This document shows, in pieces, positions 1-9,046 of a DNA stretch of 64,000 nt. The notes under the pieces were generated by a model. The model did no database searches. It was not told the DNA's origin and was given only the letters and a program-made list of their open reading frames with translations. Made by a program: the position numbers and the translations under genes. Numbering within the stretch: position 1 is the first letter of the stretch; every line of letters begins with the position of its first letter. Location of the stretch: the NCBI GenBank assembly GCA_963924555.1, contig OZ004582.1, positions 8,465,927 through 8,529,926 on the forward strand. The letters are read 5' to 3'. Source of the DNA: Crambe crambe. Taxonomy: Eukaryota > Porifera > Demospongiae > Poecilosclerida > Crambeidae.

Positions 1-950
1 CTGGCATCCTGCTCAAAATGACCTCTACCATCTTGAAAACATGGTAACCTATAGAATCAATGGTAACCGGAGGTAGCTAACTGGGTAACATGAGGGGGAA
101 AAATACAACCACTATCTTAAAAACGTGATAACCTATGGAATCAATGGTAACAGGAGGTAACTGAAGCTGGGTAACAGGGTAACAGAAGGGGGAAAAATAC
201 TATCTTGAAAACATGGTAACCAAAGTAACTGGAGGTAACCGAAGGTAACTGGATAACAGAATGGGAAACACTATCTCGAAAATGTGGTAACCTATGGAAC
301 CAATGATAACCGAAGGTAACTGGAGGTAACTAAAGGTAACTGGGTAACAGAAGGGGAAAAAATACTACCACTATCTTGAAAACTATGGAACCAATGGTAA
401 CCAAAGGTAACCAGAGGTAACCGAAGATAACTGGGTAACAGAAAGGGAAAAAATACTTGAAAACTATGGAACTAATGGTAACCAAAGGTAACTGGAGGTA
501 ACCGAAGGTAACTGGGTAACAGAAGGGGAAAAAATACTACCACTATCTCTTAAAAACGTGGTAACAATGGTAACCGAAGGTAACCGGAGGTAACTGAAGG
601 TAACTGGGTAACATGAGGAGGAAAAATACTACCACTATCTCTTAAAAACGTGGTAACAATGGTAACCGAAGGTAACCGGAGGTAACTGAAGGTAACTGGG
701 TAACAGAAGGGGAAAAAATACTACCACTATCTCTTAAAAACGTGGTAACAATGGTAACCGAAGGTAACCGAAGGTAACTGGGTAACATGAGGAGGGAAAA
801 TACTACCACTATCTTAAAAACGTGGTAACAATGGTAACCGAAGGTAACTGAAGGTAGCTAACTGGGTAACATGAGAAGGTAGCTAACTGGGTAACATGAG
901 GGGGGAAAATACTACCACCATCTTAAAAACGTGGAACCAATGGTAACACA
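1..950. repeat. GGTAAC-rich minisatellite
   Basis: Short units of the type GGTAACCGAAGGTAACTGG are nested in a longer irregular unit of about 70-110 bp that also carries GGGTAACAGAAGGGGAAAAA and a CTACCACTATCTTAAAAACGTGG segment. The longer unit recurs about ten times with small gains and losses. There is no open frame of note and no recognisable exon. It lies just upstream of a partial Cys-tail gene whose first two exons are not visible in the window. Confidence 0.9.
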
Positions 951-990
951 AACTTCCTATTGAAGTATATCTATATCATAATATTCATGC

Positions 991-1257
991 CAGGGTTTCA
1001 TCTGAGGGGGGAGGGGGGCGCAGGGGAAGCTTCACCCCAAGCAGCTCAACTTCCCCCCCTCCAAACTAACCCACCTTCCCCCCCCCTCCCGAGATATAAT
1101 ATCTTTGGTGACCACAGGTTACCTGTAGTCACCAAAGGGACACTTCAGAGCAGTAAGCATTTTTTGGCTTTGCATATCCCCTCCTGCACCCTCCCCTTCG
1201 CTATGGCCTATGTATAGCCATGCAATCGGTGAGATAAAATCCCTAGATGAAACCCTG
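991..1257. mobile_element. small inverted-repeat element (MITE-like)
   Basis: CAGGGTTTCATCT at the left end is matched in inverted orientation by AGATGAAACCCTG at the right end. The interior is G-rich then C-rich and carries no coding frame of its own. A similar fragment ending in TGAAACCCTG lies near 46390-46465. The inverted ends and internal repetition suggest a non-autonomous DNA element, but no target-site duplication was established. Confidence 0.45.
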
Positions 1258-1584
1258 CATGCAAGTACTGTAGATAGCTACCACACATAGCTAGCTAGCT
1301 AGTATACCAGACACCATTATCAGTCAATAATCTAACTCATCTAATGACTTGAAAATGCAATGAATAATTACGTAATGATTTAGTGCCACCCCCTTTATCA
1401 TAAGCTAGCTGTACTATATCCCTTAATAGGGAGGAGCTTGGAGGTATATACATTATGTATAGTCATGTGAACCCTATAAGGTCATACTCTTATAATTATT
1501 ATTATAGCTAATGATACTATAGTCGTCAGGATATGGTAGAGTAGTTACTCCTAATAGTTGATCACATGTAGCATTTACCTACAG

Positions 1585-1928
1585 GGACAACAACCACTCA
1601 AGGTACTGGGAATGTAAGTTATATGCATGTCACAGTTTTCTCCTAGAAATAAGTAGCTATCATGACTGTACTATCATAATTTCAGCTAGCTGCTAATGTG
1701 GCAAAATTGACATAATTATTCATCGACAGTTTGTTCATTCAAAATAATAATTATTACATGTATATCACTAGCAACAAATAGCACCAATGAATTCATATCA
1801 GTTGGATTCTCGTTATATAGGAGGTCGATCATTGTTTCCACTGTCTCATCTGCTTGATATGTCCTTGCTACATAATTGTGTGGTGCTGCATTTGCTTGCT
1901 GAATTCAAGGTGTTGCAGAAAGGTGTGA
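1585..1928 (+). pseudogene. partial Cys-tail small gene (exons 3 and 4 only)
   Basis: Exon 3 is 1585-1613, preceded by TTTACCTACAG and followed by GTAAGTT. Exon 4 is 1821-1928, preceded by CGTTATATAG and read in phase 0 to a TGA. Exon 4 encodes a tail beginning EVDHCFHCLICLICPCY and running through a Cys-rich hydrophobic segment to SRCCRKV. It is a close copy of exons 3-4 of the gene at 5387-7155. No exon resembling exons 1-2 is visible between 1 and 1584, so this is either the 3' half of a gene starting outside the window or a truncated duplicate. Splice sites and frame are intact, so recent loss or an upstream start are both possible. Confidence 0.6.
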
Positions 1929-2172
1929 AAAACCTCAGATGGTGTCATGTAACTAGCTATAGCCACAGTTAGTTAGGTTACGATAACAGATTATTATTTT
2001 TATGATGGATATCTTTGTGTACCCATAGTTTTTATTGCCAAGATAAATATTATTGCTGACCAGAAATATGAAGTGGGAATAAAAAACACCTTTTAAATAA
2101 ATACCCCCCCATTAGCTATAATTAGCTAATGCATCGACATATATAGATAGTCTGACTGTGTATATTCTTAAC

Positions 2173-2298
2173 ATAGCTAGGAGGTCCGCTATACATATCA
2201 TCTTCTTGATGTCCTTGCTATATACCTTGCTAGCTAGCTAGCTACATATATAATTGTGTGTCACATTATTTGCTTGCTGAATTCTGATGCAGAAATGT
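2173..2298 (+). pseudogene. decayed Cys-tail exon
   Basis: The sequence follows the intact tail exon (GAGGTC, TCATCTTCTTGAT, GTCCTTGCTA, ATAATTGTGTG, TTGCTTGCTGAATTC) but has internal insertions of a CTAGCTAGC string and lost bases that break the frame. The matching decayed copy in the other duplicate is at 7352-7446, so this exon duplication is older than the segmental duplication. Confidence 0.6.
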
Positions 2299-2560
2299 GC
2301 ATACTGACCCACTATGTAGTCAGTCAAACCTTCAGGGATGATCAGCTGTTTCTTCTTGCAGGCAGCAATGTAGTGGCTAGAGGTGGTGCACAGTTACAAT
2401 CGTTTACATACGTAGCTATATATGCAGTGCAACCTCCAATTAAGGACACACCTAGCTATAATATGTAAAAAGATGAATAAAAGACTCATGATTTTTAGTT
2501 CAATTTGCTATATAGTTTAGCTTAGGACGGCAGATTTATTATGGATTTACATAATGTAGC

Positions 2561-2731
2561 TACAGTAGAACATCCGAATAATGGACACTATGAATAAAGG
2601 CCACTTCTTTATAATTAAAGGGCACTTGTTGCTGTCCCACAGTAATACTTTGTGTATTAAAATTGACCTCTGAATAAAGGACAGCTCTCAATTTCAGTGG
2701 CCCCAACTTGTCCATTATTCGGAGGTTCCAA
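2561..2731. mobile_element. inverted-repeat element of the ACAGTGGAACCTC family
   Basis: The left end ACAGTAGAACATCCGAATAATGG pairs with a right end around CCATTATTCGGAGGTTCCA. The interior carries GAATAAAGGACA-type motifs. Relatives occur at 7761-7963, 53079-53216 and 62920-63087, with a fragment at 48180-48260. There is no coding capacity, consistent with a non-autonomous DNA transposon. Confidence 0.55.
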
Positions 2732-3104
2732 GTTCCAGGATGGGAATGATAGCTAGCTAGCTACTTGTCTTCTCAACGGGACACTTTTGGGACCAGTAAC
2801 TAAGATAACCTTTGCTTGCTTTACAAAAAGTCAGAGGCTCAATGAGTTTTTTTCCCCCTAGTCTATTCATACAATTATACGTTTGTAAAGGCTCAGTTGG
2901 ATTATTTAACAACCATGCATTCATTTGAAGGTTGAAAGGAAAGATTCGTCAACCAGTTATAACTTGCTACCACATAATACACATCATACTTAATAGGGTA
3001 CAATACATGAGATTTCTCTGCCTTATTATTCATCATAATCTATTGTGTTGTGTATTGACTCTATACCCAAAACTTTAAATCTACCCTTTACCAAGTCTTG
3101 TTTT

Positions 3105-3120
3105 ATGCGCATGTGCGAAA
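3105..3120. promoter_or_regulatory. NRF1-like palindrome upstream of TRIM-NHL gene
   Basis: TGCGCATGTGCGAAA sits about 60 bp before the ATG at 3174. Related GCGCATGCGC-type motifs lie shortly before several other predicted starts in the window. Binding by an NRF1-type factor is an inference from the motif. Confidence 0.4.
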
Positions 3121-3173
3121 TCGATTGACCACAAACTGATACAGTACAGTACCATACATAGACTATCTTTAAT

Positions 3174-5230
3174 ATGGCTGAAGCTCTGAAGAAACTTGAA
3201 GAACAACTTAGTTGTGCAATTTGTCTTGGCATCTTCGCTGACCCCAAACTGCTCCAGTGCTTCCATGTCTTCTGTAAGGAGTGTCTAGTGCACAAGTAAC
3301 ACCTGTCCCAGCCAATGGAGTGGCAGGGCTCCAGTCAGCATTCCATATCAACCACCTATTGGAAATCCAAGACTCATTCAAAGAAGCAAAAGATCTTGTA
3401 CCCAGTGACAGTCAGAGGAGTGAGTTTGACGGGGTAACTTCGAAAAATGTTCATAGGTGCCATGTACATGCTGGCAATAGACAAGAACTTTTCTGTGAGG
3501 CCTGTGGGATCTTAGTATGTGTAAAATGTGTTATGAAAGGAGGCAAGCATCATGACCACGATTGCTATCCATTGGAAGATGCATTCGAGAGATACAGGAC
3601 AGAAATGACATCATCACTGAAGCCAATGGAGAAGAAATTATCAACTGTCAATGAAACACTGACAAATTTGGAGAAGTGTTGTGGGGAGATATCTCATCAG
3701 CGAGAGGAAATTGAAACAAGCATACATGATGCTTTCGGACGACTCCATAAAGTTCTCGATATCAGAAAAACTGAATTAATTGGTGAATTACACCAAATAA
3801 CACAGAGGAAGCTTAAAGGTTCGGCAATCCAGAGGGATGAAATGGAAACCATCCAAGCCCAGCTGAGCAGCTGTCTTGATTTCGTCAAGGAGAGCATGAA
3901 AATGGGTATTCAGGAAGAAGTGCTGAAGATGAAGTCAAACGTAGCAAAGCAAGTAAAGGAACTCACCGCAGAATTTCAACCAGACTTTTCGGATCCCAAT
4001 GAAGATGTGGACACAATATTCATGGCTTCACCAGATGCTACCACAGTGTGTCAAAATTATGGTCAAGTCTTTACAACTAATTCACCAGATCCATTCAAAT
4101 GTTGTGCCGAGGGCAAAGGTTTGAAGGATGCAATGGTTTGGGAGAAATCCACTGCTGTTCTGCTTGCTATCAATAAAGGAGGTGAACCCTGCACAAAATC
4201 GCTTAAATCCGATTCACTCTGCTGTGAACTTGTGTCTGAGATAACTGGTACAGCGGTGACAGTTAATTGTGAGCAAAAAGATTTCAACCATTACGAGATC
4301 AGCTACCAGCCCACTATGAAGGGTAGGCATCGACTAACTGTGAAAGTCAATCACCAGCATATTAAAAGGAGTCCTTTTCCTATTACAGTGAAATCTCGAG
4401 TGGAGAATCTTGAAACTCCTCTTTCGTCGATCTGTGGCTTGAACAGACCATTGGGAGTGGCTATTGGTCGGGAAGGGGAGGTGATCATTACCGAATATTG
4501 GGATGACTGTGTCTCCATCTTTAGCCCTGATGGTTATAAGCTTCGATCAATAGGTGGGTCTGATGGTTCTTCCGATCAGGAACATTTTGTTAATATTTGT
4601 GGTGTTGCATTGGATGGCGATGGGAACATTCTTGTCGGGGATAAACATCACATCCAGCGATTCACTTTGGATGGTCAGTTCCTCTCAGCAGTGAGCACCG
4701 AGGGTAGCGGACCACCACATTTCAAGTATCCCTGTGGTATTGCAGTGAACTGTATTAACAACAGAGTGTATGTGGTGGATGCAAGTCATTGTGTACACAT
4801 TCTGAACTCTGACCTCACTTTCTTCAGCACCTTTGGAAAACCAGGAAGTGGCAAAGGACAGTTCAATACTCCATGGGGTATAGCTTGTGATAGCACTGGG
4901 AAAGTGTACGTGGCTGATAGTCGAAATAATCGAGTCCAAGTCTTCACGGCTGAGGGACAGTTTATAAAGATACTTGGGAGGCGTGGTCATGGCAGAGGTG
5001 AATTTGATTGGCCTGTTGGCATTGCTGTTGATGCCAATGACTTTGTGTATGTGAGTGAGGGAGATAATCATCGTGTCTCGGTATTCACCTCCGAGGGACA
5101 GTTTGTGAAATCGTTTGGCAAGAAGGGGAGTGTACTGGGGGAATTTAATGGTCCTATTGGACTAACTGTGGATAAAAGTGGAGTGGTATATGTATGTGAC
5201 CGCTACAATTATCGTGTTCAAGCATTTTAA
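3174..5230 (+). pseudogene. TRIM-NHL gene with RING broken by a deletion
   Basis: An ATG at 3174 opens a frame matching the RING start of the neighbouring TRIM-NHL genes (MAEALKKLEEQLSCAIC, then CFHVFCKEC). It hits TAA at 3297-3299, directly after the sixth zinc ligand. The rest of the family protein continues in another frame from about 3289 to 5230: VTPVPANG linker, B-box (CHVH, CEAC, CVKC, HHDHD), coiled coil, filamin-type repeat ending RSPFPITV, and about six NHL repeats ending in DRYNYRVQAF. Relative to the paralogue at 29736-31838 about 55 nt are missing, removing the last RING cysteine pair and shifting the frame. The next in-frame ATG lies inside the B-box, so normal initiation would not give a whole protein. 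Family members are E3 ubiquitin ligases or RNA-binding regulators. The downstream frame is otherwise clean, so this is a very recent lesion or a sequence error. Confidence 0.85.
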
Positions 5231-5277
5231 TAATAATATTATGCTGTGCTATTTTTACACTATTGCGCATGAGCGAA

Positions 5278-5304
5278 TTTTTTTTTTTTTTTTTTTTTTT
5301 TTTT
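5278..5304. repeat. poly-T run
   Basis: An uninterrupted run of about 27 T lies between the TRIM-NHL stop codon and the next gene's first exon. It is flanked on both sides by a CATGAGCGAA string, suggesting slippage or insertion of the T tract within a small duplication. Confidence 0.9.
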
Positions 5305-5317
5305 CATGAGCGAATCA

Positions 5318-5335
5318 AATACGCATGCGCAGGAG
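5318..5335. promoter_or_regulatory. NRF1-like palindrome upstream of Cys-tail gene
   Basis: ACGCATGCGCAGG is about 60 bp before the ATG at 5387, the same spacing class as the motif before the paralogue at 9047. The shared position makes a core-promoter role plausible. Confidence 0.45.
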
Positions 5336-5386
5336 GTTTTGTTTTTTTGCGCGATCAAAAAACAGCACCGTTACCGCGTACCGATA

Positions 5387-7155
5387 ATGGCTGTTGCAGC
5401 ACGTCAGGTTCATGTTGCAAAAGGAGAAGACCACGTTGTGGCAGTGCAGAAAGAGACTATTTACGACCCAAAGTCAGGTGCAGCCATACAGGTGGAGAAA
5501 GTTGTTGTAGCGGTAGACCTCGGAGATGGGAACATAGCTGTGGGGCAGCAAGAGCGAGTTGTTGGTGGTGTCGTTGTTGACGCTCCTCCTAAGGTAGTTA
5601 GTAGGCCTAAAGCTGCAGTAACCAAATTTTAAATGGTCTGTGTCTGTTGATTTGTCTCAGCATGCACTCAATTAATGATTCTGCCGCTAACCCGCAGACT
5701 CCCTTTAGCTACTTCTTCAATTCTTTATTACAGGCTCAGTCGCGACCAGCTATCCAGTACCGAGAACAACTTAGTAAGTTGGCAATAGTTATAGTCTCAT
5801 GATCACCTAATTAGCTAGCTGGCCATTATAAAGTGTATATAGCTACTATACATTTGTCATGTTCAGTTGAGAATGATCTGGCAAGGGATCTATATTGTTA
5901 TAATAATATAATTCTCTTGATAAAACAGGAGGTGATTAATATTGTCCAAGCATGAGGACAAACAGTTTTAATTCTAATAAAGGCAAGAATGAGTAAGGTG
6001 CAACAGTAAGGAGTAACTAGCTAGCTATAGATACCTGCACACAGTATGGCTGTATATATGTGGGTGCAATCCCATGTTGGCATTTTCCTCTGATTTTCTT
6101 ATTCTAAATTGATAGTTTACGGTACTGGTCCAGCACATTTAGAGGAAAACACCAACACAATGACACTGCAGCAGTAAACTAAGCCCTGTCAAGCTTCAGC
6201 TAGCTATGTAATGATACGATAATATATTCATGCATGTATGGACAGATGGTATCTAGTAGCTAGATAGCTACCACACATACGTAGTATAGCTACCAGACAC
6301 CATAATCAGTCACTCATATCAGATAATCTAATTCATCTAGTGACTTGAAAATGCAATGAATAATTATCTAATGGTTTAGTGCCGCCCCCTTTATCATAAG
6401 TTAGCTATATCCCTTAGCTAATTGGGAGGAGCTTGGAAGTATAGACATTATGAATAGTCATGTGAACCCTATAAGGTCATATACTCTTTTATAAATGTCT
6501 ATCATTATAGCTAATGATACATCCTGATAACTATAGCTAGCTATAGTTGTCAGGATATGGTGGAGTATATATAGCTACTCTTAATAGCTGATCACATGTA
6601 GCATTTACCTACAGGAACAACAACCACTCATGGTACTGAAAATGTAAGTTATAGCTAGCTATGCATGTTACAGTTTTCTCCTAGAAATAAGTATATACGT
6701 AGTTATCATGACTGCATGTACTATCATAATTTCAGAGCATATATAGCTATCACTAGCTATAGCTAATGTGTAGAATATATGTGGCAAAATTGACATATTC
6801 ATTGACAGTTTGTTTATTCAAGTATAATATTATATATCACCAGCAACAGATAGCACCAGTCATAATTATACAGCATGCAGATTGCAGTAATTCAGAGTAC
6901 TAAAACCAAAATTTATAAATTATGGCCTCCTTTCAAGTAGCCCAACTCTGAAGCCACAGTTAAGTCCTTTGAAAAGAGGCTATGTAAATTTTGGTTTTGC
7001 TGCTATTTGGGTTTCATGTTGCAAGATCATTGTAACTCAGTTGAGTTCTCGTTACATAGGAGGTCAACCATATTCTCCACTGTATCATCTGCTTGATATG
7101 TCCTTGCTACATAATTGTGTGGTGCTGCATTTGCTTGCTGAATTCATCTGATTAG
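5387..7155 (+). CDS. small Cys-rich-tail membrane protein, 4 exons, 123 aa
   Basis: Exons are 5387-5593, 5734-5773, 6615-6643 and 7060-7155, all with GT/AG borders and compatible phases (0, 1, 0). They total 372 nt including TAG. The start is the ATG in GATAATGGCTGTTGC, matching the paralogue's start; an upstream in-frame ATG at 5306 is not conserved. Exon 1 encodes a compact hydrophilic/beta-like region with ARQV, DPKSG and VDLGDGNIAV. Exons 2-3 give a polar linker. Exon 4 begins EVNHILHC and continues into IICLICPCYIIVW and more cysteines, one membrane-spanning length, ending LLNSSD. There is no signal peptide. I infer a tail-anchored, possibly palmitoylated membrane protein. I do not recognise the family and assign no function. 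The equal length and phases of the 9047 gene strongly support the model. Confidence 0.75.
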
Positions 7156-7351
7156 CTAGGTGGTGCAGAAACATGTGAAAAACCTCAGATAGTGTTGGGT
7201 TTAGGTTATGATAACAGATTATTATTTTTATGATAGATGTCTTTGTGTACCCATAGTTTTTATTGCCAAGATAAATATTATTACTGACAGAAATATGAAG
7301 TGGGAATGATAAATACAGCTACATGGATATAGTCTGACTGTGTTTATTCTT

Positions 7352-7446
7352 GACATAGCCACTATACATATCATCTTCCTGATATCTCCTTGCTATATCA
7401 CATTTCATTGTGTGTCACATTATTCGCTTGCTGAATTCTTATGCAG
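7352..7446 (+). pseudogene. decayed Cys-tail exon, second copy
   Basis: It matches 2173-2298 in the other duplicate and, more distantly, the intact exon at 7060-7155. The frame is broken and the conserved GAGGTCAACCAT start is lost. Confidence 0.55.
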
Positions 7447-7760
7447 AAATGTGTGAAAAAGCATACTGACCCATGTAGTCAGTCAAACCTTCAGGGGTGA
7501 TCGGCTGTTTCTTCTTGCAGGCAGCAATGTAGTGGCTAGAGGTGGTGCACATACAACCATTTACATACGTATACAGTGGAACCTCCAATTAAGGACGCCT
7601 CAAAAGACCAAGGACGAACTAAAAATATACACTCCATGCATAAAAAAAAGACAACCTTTCTAAAAAGACTGTAAAACCTCATGATTTTTAGTTCAATTAT
7701 ATAATTAGTTAGTTAGCTTAGGATGACAGATTTATGGATTTAGCTATACGTGTAGCTACA

Positions 7761-7963
7761 GTACAGTAGAACCAACACTCTGAATAAAGGCCACTTCTCT
7801 ATGGCTAATTAAAGGACACTTAATTGTTGCTGTCCCACCAAGCATACATAGTACTTCGTGTATTAAATGACCTCTGAACTTTGTGTATTAAATGACCTCT
7901 GAATAAAGGACACCTCTCAATTTCTGTGGCCCCAACTTGTCCGTTATTCGGAGGTTCCACTGC
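7761..7963. mobile_element. inverted-repeat element of the ACAGTGGAACCTC family, copy
   Basis: Positional equivalent of the element at 2561-2731, with a short internal duplication (ACTTTGTGTATTAAATGACCTCTGA twice). A related fragment beginning TACAGTGGAACCTCCAATTAAGG lies just upstream from about 7571. Confidence 0.55.
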
Positions 7964-8788
7964 ACATGATTTTTCAGAATGGGAATGAGCTAGCTACTTC
8001 TCAACGGGACACTTTTGGGACCAGTAACCTTTTCTTGTTTTATAGAGAGTCCACACATTATATTGAGAGGTTAGCTAGAGGCTCAATGAATCTTTTTTCC
8101 CCTAGTCTATTCATACAATTATATATTTGTAAAGGCTCAGTTGGATGATTTAACGACCTGTTAACATGCATTCATTTGAAGGTTGAAAGGAAAGATTCGT
8201 CAACCAGTTATAACTTGCTACCACATAACACACATAATACTTTAGGGTACAATACATGAGACTTCTCTGCCTTACCATTCATCATAATCTATTGTGTTGT
8301 GTATTGATTCATTATGGTTCAATCATTCCTATAATGCATGTAGGTATCTACTTTGAAGTTAAACTGCAGTCTTTATAATAGTTGCTAGAGAGCTAGCACT
8401 CAGTTTGTTTATAGCTAGGATTAGCTATATTAGTTTGTGTGCTGTGATGGTGCATATCTATTGTAAGTGCAAGTAATGCATCCTTATAATTTTTGAACTG
8501 ACTTGTACTCCAGCTAGCCAATATTCACTTCAGTAGCCTGAAACTCCTCTTCAACAGCCGTGTGATTGCAGTGAAATATCCAAGTCAACCTTCCACAGCT
8601 CCATCTCTCCAAAATTGCTAGCTATACCACAGTGGCCTGGTTTTACTCCTTCTCTCCAATAATTTTCCGATTGCAGTAGCTAATACGTATATACACCGAG
8701 TGTATTTTCAATCACCTCCATCTCCACCTCTAACTAACTCTTCATGATGGATGCATATGAAGACATGACCTCCTCTTCATCACCAGAG

Positions 8789-8881
8789 GAAATGAACCAT
8801 CTTCTTCACTGCATTATCTGCTTCATCTGTCCCTGCTACATCATTGTGTGGCTGTGTCTGTGTTTTATACATGGATGCTGA
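8789..8881 (+). other. additional Cys-tail terminal exon
   Basis: After CATCACCAGAG the phase-0 frame reads EMNHLLHCIICFICPCYI, continues through VWLCLCFIHGC and stops at TGA. It aligns residue for residue with the tail exon at 7060-7155 and shares its acceptor position. Upstream in the same frame the sequence is open back to an ATG at 8743, so a free-standing 46-aa peptide is also possible. The simplest readings are an alternative last exon for the gene at 5387 (exon 3 also ends in phase 0) or a remnant of another duplicate. Confidence 0.6.
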
Positions 8882-8999
8882 ACTCTGACCTAGGTAGCTA
8901 CCAGTACGTTTCTCCAATCCAAGTTATTAACCATGCTGTACATGTGGTACATGGTATAGCAATATTAATATTGCAGCCATTTCTCGATATTACGTAATG

Positions 9000-9016
9000 A
9001 TGTGCATGCGCAGTGC
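9000..9016. promoter_or_regulatory. NRF1-like palindrome upstream of Cys-tail gene
   Basis: GTGCATGCGCAGTGC lies about 35-45 bp before the ATG at 9047. It is the counterpart of the motif before the paralogue at 5387. Confidence 0.45.
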
Positions 9017-9046
9017 AGGGGGCGTGGTATTATTAGGCTAAAAACA

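Larger units (their letters stand above)
1275..3060. repeat. segmental duplication, copy 1
   Basis: This block aligns by eye, with small indels, to 6265-8310. Shared landmarks in the same order are the AATGCAATGAATAATTA stretch, exon 3 and the tail exon of a Cys-tail gene, a decayed second tail exon, an inverted-repeat element and the ATCTATTGTGTTGTGTATTGA end. The copies start about 5.0 kb apart. Outside the two exons the block shows no coding sequence. Confidence 0.85.
1929..3173. other. intergenic stretch before the first TRIM-NHL gene
   Basis: Apart from the decayed tail exon and the inverted-repeat element listed separately, I see only AT-rich DNA with CTAGCTAG-type simple sequence. The last 70 bases include TGCGCATGTGCG near 3106-3117, listed as a promoter-type motif. 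Confidence 0.6.
6265..8310. repeat. segmental duplication, copy 2
   Basis: This is the partner of 1275-3060. Here the block contains exons 3-4 of a complete Cys-tail gene whose exons 1-2 lie just before the duplicated block. It ends in the same ATCTATTGTGTTGTGTATTGA sequence, after which the two copies diverge: copy 1 leads into a TRIM-NHL gene and copy 2 into an extra tail exon and another Cys-tail gene. Confidence 0.85.

Noticed and set aside
1..950. Regular repeats that could suggest a CRISPR-like array
   Set aside because: Units are short, nested and variable with no constant spacer length, and the DNA is eukaryotic.
5306..5632. Reading the first Cys-tail gene as a single 108-aa unspliced frame
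   Set aside because: The paralogue at 9047 starts at the equivalent of 5387 and is interrupted by an intron at the same point; good donor and downstream exons exist in both.
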